Shown here: piece by piece, positions 32,367 through 33,240 of the stretch
Layout of the letters: every line of letters begins with the position of its first letter
How positions within the stretch are numbered: the stretch's first letter is position 1
From: an uncultured Lachnospiraceae bacterium
Lineage (GTDB): Bacteria; Bacillota; Clostridia; Lachnospirales; Lachnospiraceae
Assembly: GCA_910588955.1 (NCBI GenBank)
Contig: CAJURQ010000038.1
Location: 1 to 33,240, forward strand
Direction of reading: 5' to 3'
DNA length: 33,240 nt
The notes under the pieces: model-generated
Told to the model about the DNA's origin: nothing
Database searches by the model: none
Seen by the model: the letters and a program-made list of their open reading frames with translations, nothing else
Made by a program: the position numbers and the translations under genes

Positions 32367-32382
32367 GTTAGATTTTACTAAC
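32367..32382 (+). promoter_or_regulatory. GTTAG-N6-CTAAC operator upstream of the HMA gene
   Basis: GTTAG (32367-32371), ATTTTA, CTAAC (32378-32382), 25 bp before the HMA start. It places the HMA gene in the same regulon as feoA, feoB, DUF3793 and the ABC pair. Confidence 0.7.
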
Positions 32383-32407
32383 TATAAAGGAAAGAGAGGG
32401 ATTGTTT

Positions 32408-32674
32408 ATGGTTAAGATTACAGTGGGTATTGACAGTATGGCGTGCGGGATGTGCGAGGCGCATATTAACGAGGCGGTGCGTAACGCCTTTCCGGTAAAG
32501 AAAGTGACCAGTTCGCACACAAGGAAAGAAACCGTCATCCTGGCGGAGAGGGAGATACCCGAACCGGCGCTTCGCAAAGTCATTGCGGAGGCAGGGTATG
32601 ATGTAATGAGCGTGAACTGGGCGCCGTATGAGAAAAAGAGGCTGTTTGCAAGACGGGAGAAGATTGAAAATTAA
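32408..32674 (+). CDS. Heavy-metal-associated (HMA) domain protein
   Basis: The 88-residue protein has a ferredoxin-like HMA fold with the metal-binding loop MACGMC (about residues 9-14) and the second half VIAEAGYDV, plus a basic tail KKRLFARREK. It resembles CopZ-type metallochaperones or the detached N-terminal domain of a P-type ATPase. The neighbouring ATPase lacks its own N-terminal region, so this protein may serve as its metal donor (inference). The ATG at 32408 follows GAGAGGG; a TTG at 32402 is in frame. Confidence 0.85.
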   Translation: MVKITVGIDSMACGMCEAHINEAVRNAFPVKKVTSSHTRKETVILAEREIPEPALRKVIAEAGYDVMSVNWAPYEKKRLFARREKIEN

Positions 32675-32689
32675 AATTTGAGATGCGCA

Positions 32690-32930
32690 AAAAGCCGCGC
32701 AGAAATGGGGAAAATTATGAAAGACAATAAAGGATAAAATTTTTCGACGGCACCCCGAAACTGACCTATGCCGAAGCGGTAAGGGGACAGGGATGAAAAG
32801 CTGCAGCGAAATACATTGTGGAAAATAACGGGTTCTGAACGGATGATAACGTTACAGTCCGGCAAGGCTGAACTGCAACATAATAACATGGGAGAAAGAA
32901 AATAATTTTGACATAGAGAAAACAGGACAG
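32690..32930 (+). other. Gap with a possible decayed coding stretch
   Basis: One frame reads FDGTPKLTYAEAVRGQG, a stop, then KAAAKYIVENNGF before more stops (about 32747-32836). This looks like the end of a degraded gene, but I cannot name the family. A TTGACA at 32909-32914 lies upstream of the last gene without a convincing -10. Confidence 0.3.
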
Positions 32931-32944
32931 AAGGAGGTGCAGGC

Positions 32945-33240
32945 TTGAAACAGAAAAAATCGGTGGAGGATTATCTGAAAACAATCTATATCCTTTCCAG
33001 GGAAAAGGACGTGCACGGGGCGGATATTGCAAGGACGATTGGCGTTTCGCGGCCGACTGTCTGCGTGTCCTTAAAGGCGTTGGAGGAGGAAGGATACATT
33101 CTCATGGATGATACCCGTGAAGTCCATCTGACGGAAAAAGGTATGCGGATCGCGGAACAAATCTATGAACGGCACAATACGCTCTGCTGTAACGCGGCAC
33201 TTTGTAGTAGACGGAAAAAGCATTTTATTTTCGACAGTAT
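32945..33240 (+). CDS. Second DtxR-family regulator, partial and probably disrupted
   Basis: A TTG start follows a strong AAGGAGGTG. The first 80 residues are a clear DtxR-type winged helix (SVEDYLKTIYILSREKD, then GADIARTIGVSRPTVCVSLKALEEEGYI, ending IYERHNTL). The expected continuation, a hydrophobic helix and then a Cys/Glu-His metal site, is missing. Sequence after about 33183 reads CCNAALCSSRRKKHF, unlike the family. Another frame there reads RHFVVDGKSILFSTV, as if a different coding sequence begins. A frameshift or an insertion at this point is likely. The window ends before it can be resolved. Confidence 0.65.
   Translation, partial: MKQKKSVEDYLKTIYILSREKDVHGADIARTIGVSRPTVCVSLKALEEEGYILMDDTREVHLTEKGMRIAEQIYERHNTLCCNAALCSRRKKHFIFDS

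Overview
The window looks like chromosomal DNA from a gut-type Clostridia, most likely a Lachnospiraceae (inference). The reasons are strong AGGAGG-type ribosome sites, sigma-A promoters, a VanW-family protein, MutS2, DUF3793, and a Feo locus with several stand-alone FeoA genes. No rRNA or tRNA gene and no CRISPR array was found.

Region 1 (about 1-4150) is an AT-rich block. It encodes an OLD-family ATPase/TOPRIM nuclease and a UvrD-like helicase joined by an ATGA overlap, which is the layout of a Gabija anti-phage system. Its right edge abuts the 3' half of a DnaQ-like exonuclease gene whose 5' half is missing, so the block probably arrived by insertion or rearrangement. Region 2 (4505-18788) is GC-richer core genome. 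It holds a membrane-anchored helical-repeat protein, a tiny membrane peptide, a secreted VanW protein, an AIR-synthase/HypE-like protein, an Lrp-type regulator with an aminotransferase, TrmL, a two-component system, MutS2, an HtrA-like protein that has lost all three catalytic residues, a YhaM-like HD nuclease, and a 23S/tRNA uracil methyltransferase. An IS200/IS605 TnpA element follows (about 18937-19521).

Region 3 (about 19865-33240) is a metal, probably iron, gene cluster. A TetR regulator with a palindromic operator precedes a pair of ABC half-transporters of the IrtAB/YbtPQ type. Next come DUF3793, a flavodoxin, three separate FeoA proteins, FeoB, the FeoB-associated Cys-rich protein, two tiny membrane proteins, a P-type metal ATPase lacking its N-terminal region, a DtxR-family regulator (divergent), an HMA metal-binding protein, and a second DtxR-family gene that looks disrupted at the window edge. 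The block is tied together by eight perfect copies of GTTAG-N6-CTAA(C/T), plus one imperfect copy. They sit upstream of the ABC pair, DUF3793, feoA, feoB and the HMA gene. I infer that this is the operator of the local DtxR protein.

Several intergenic regions, mostly just upstream of start codons, fold into multi-hairpin elements. The most striking is the leader of the second feoA, where a hairpin loop is exactly complementary to the bases just before the ribosome binding site. The iron regulon and these structured leaders are the least conventional content of the window.
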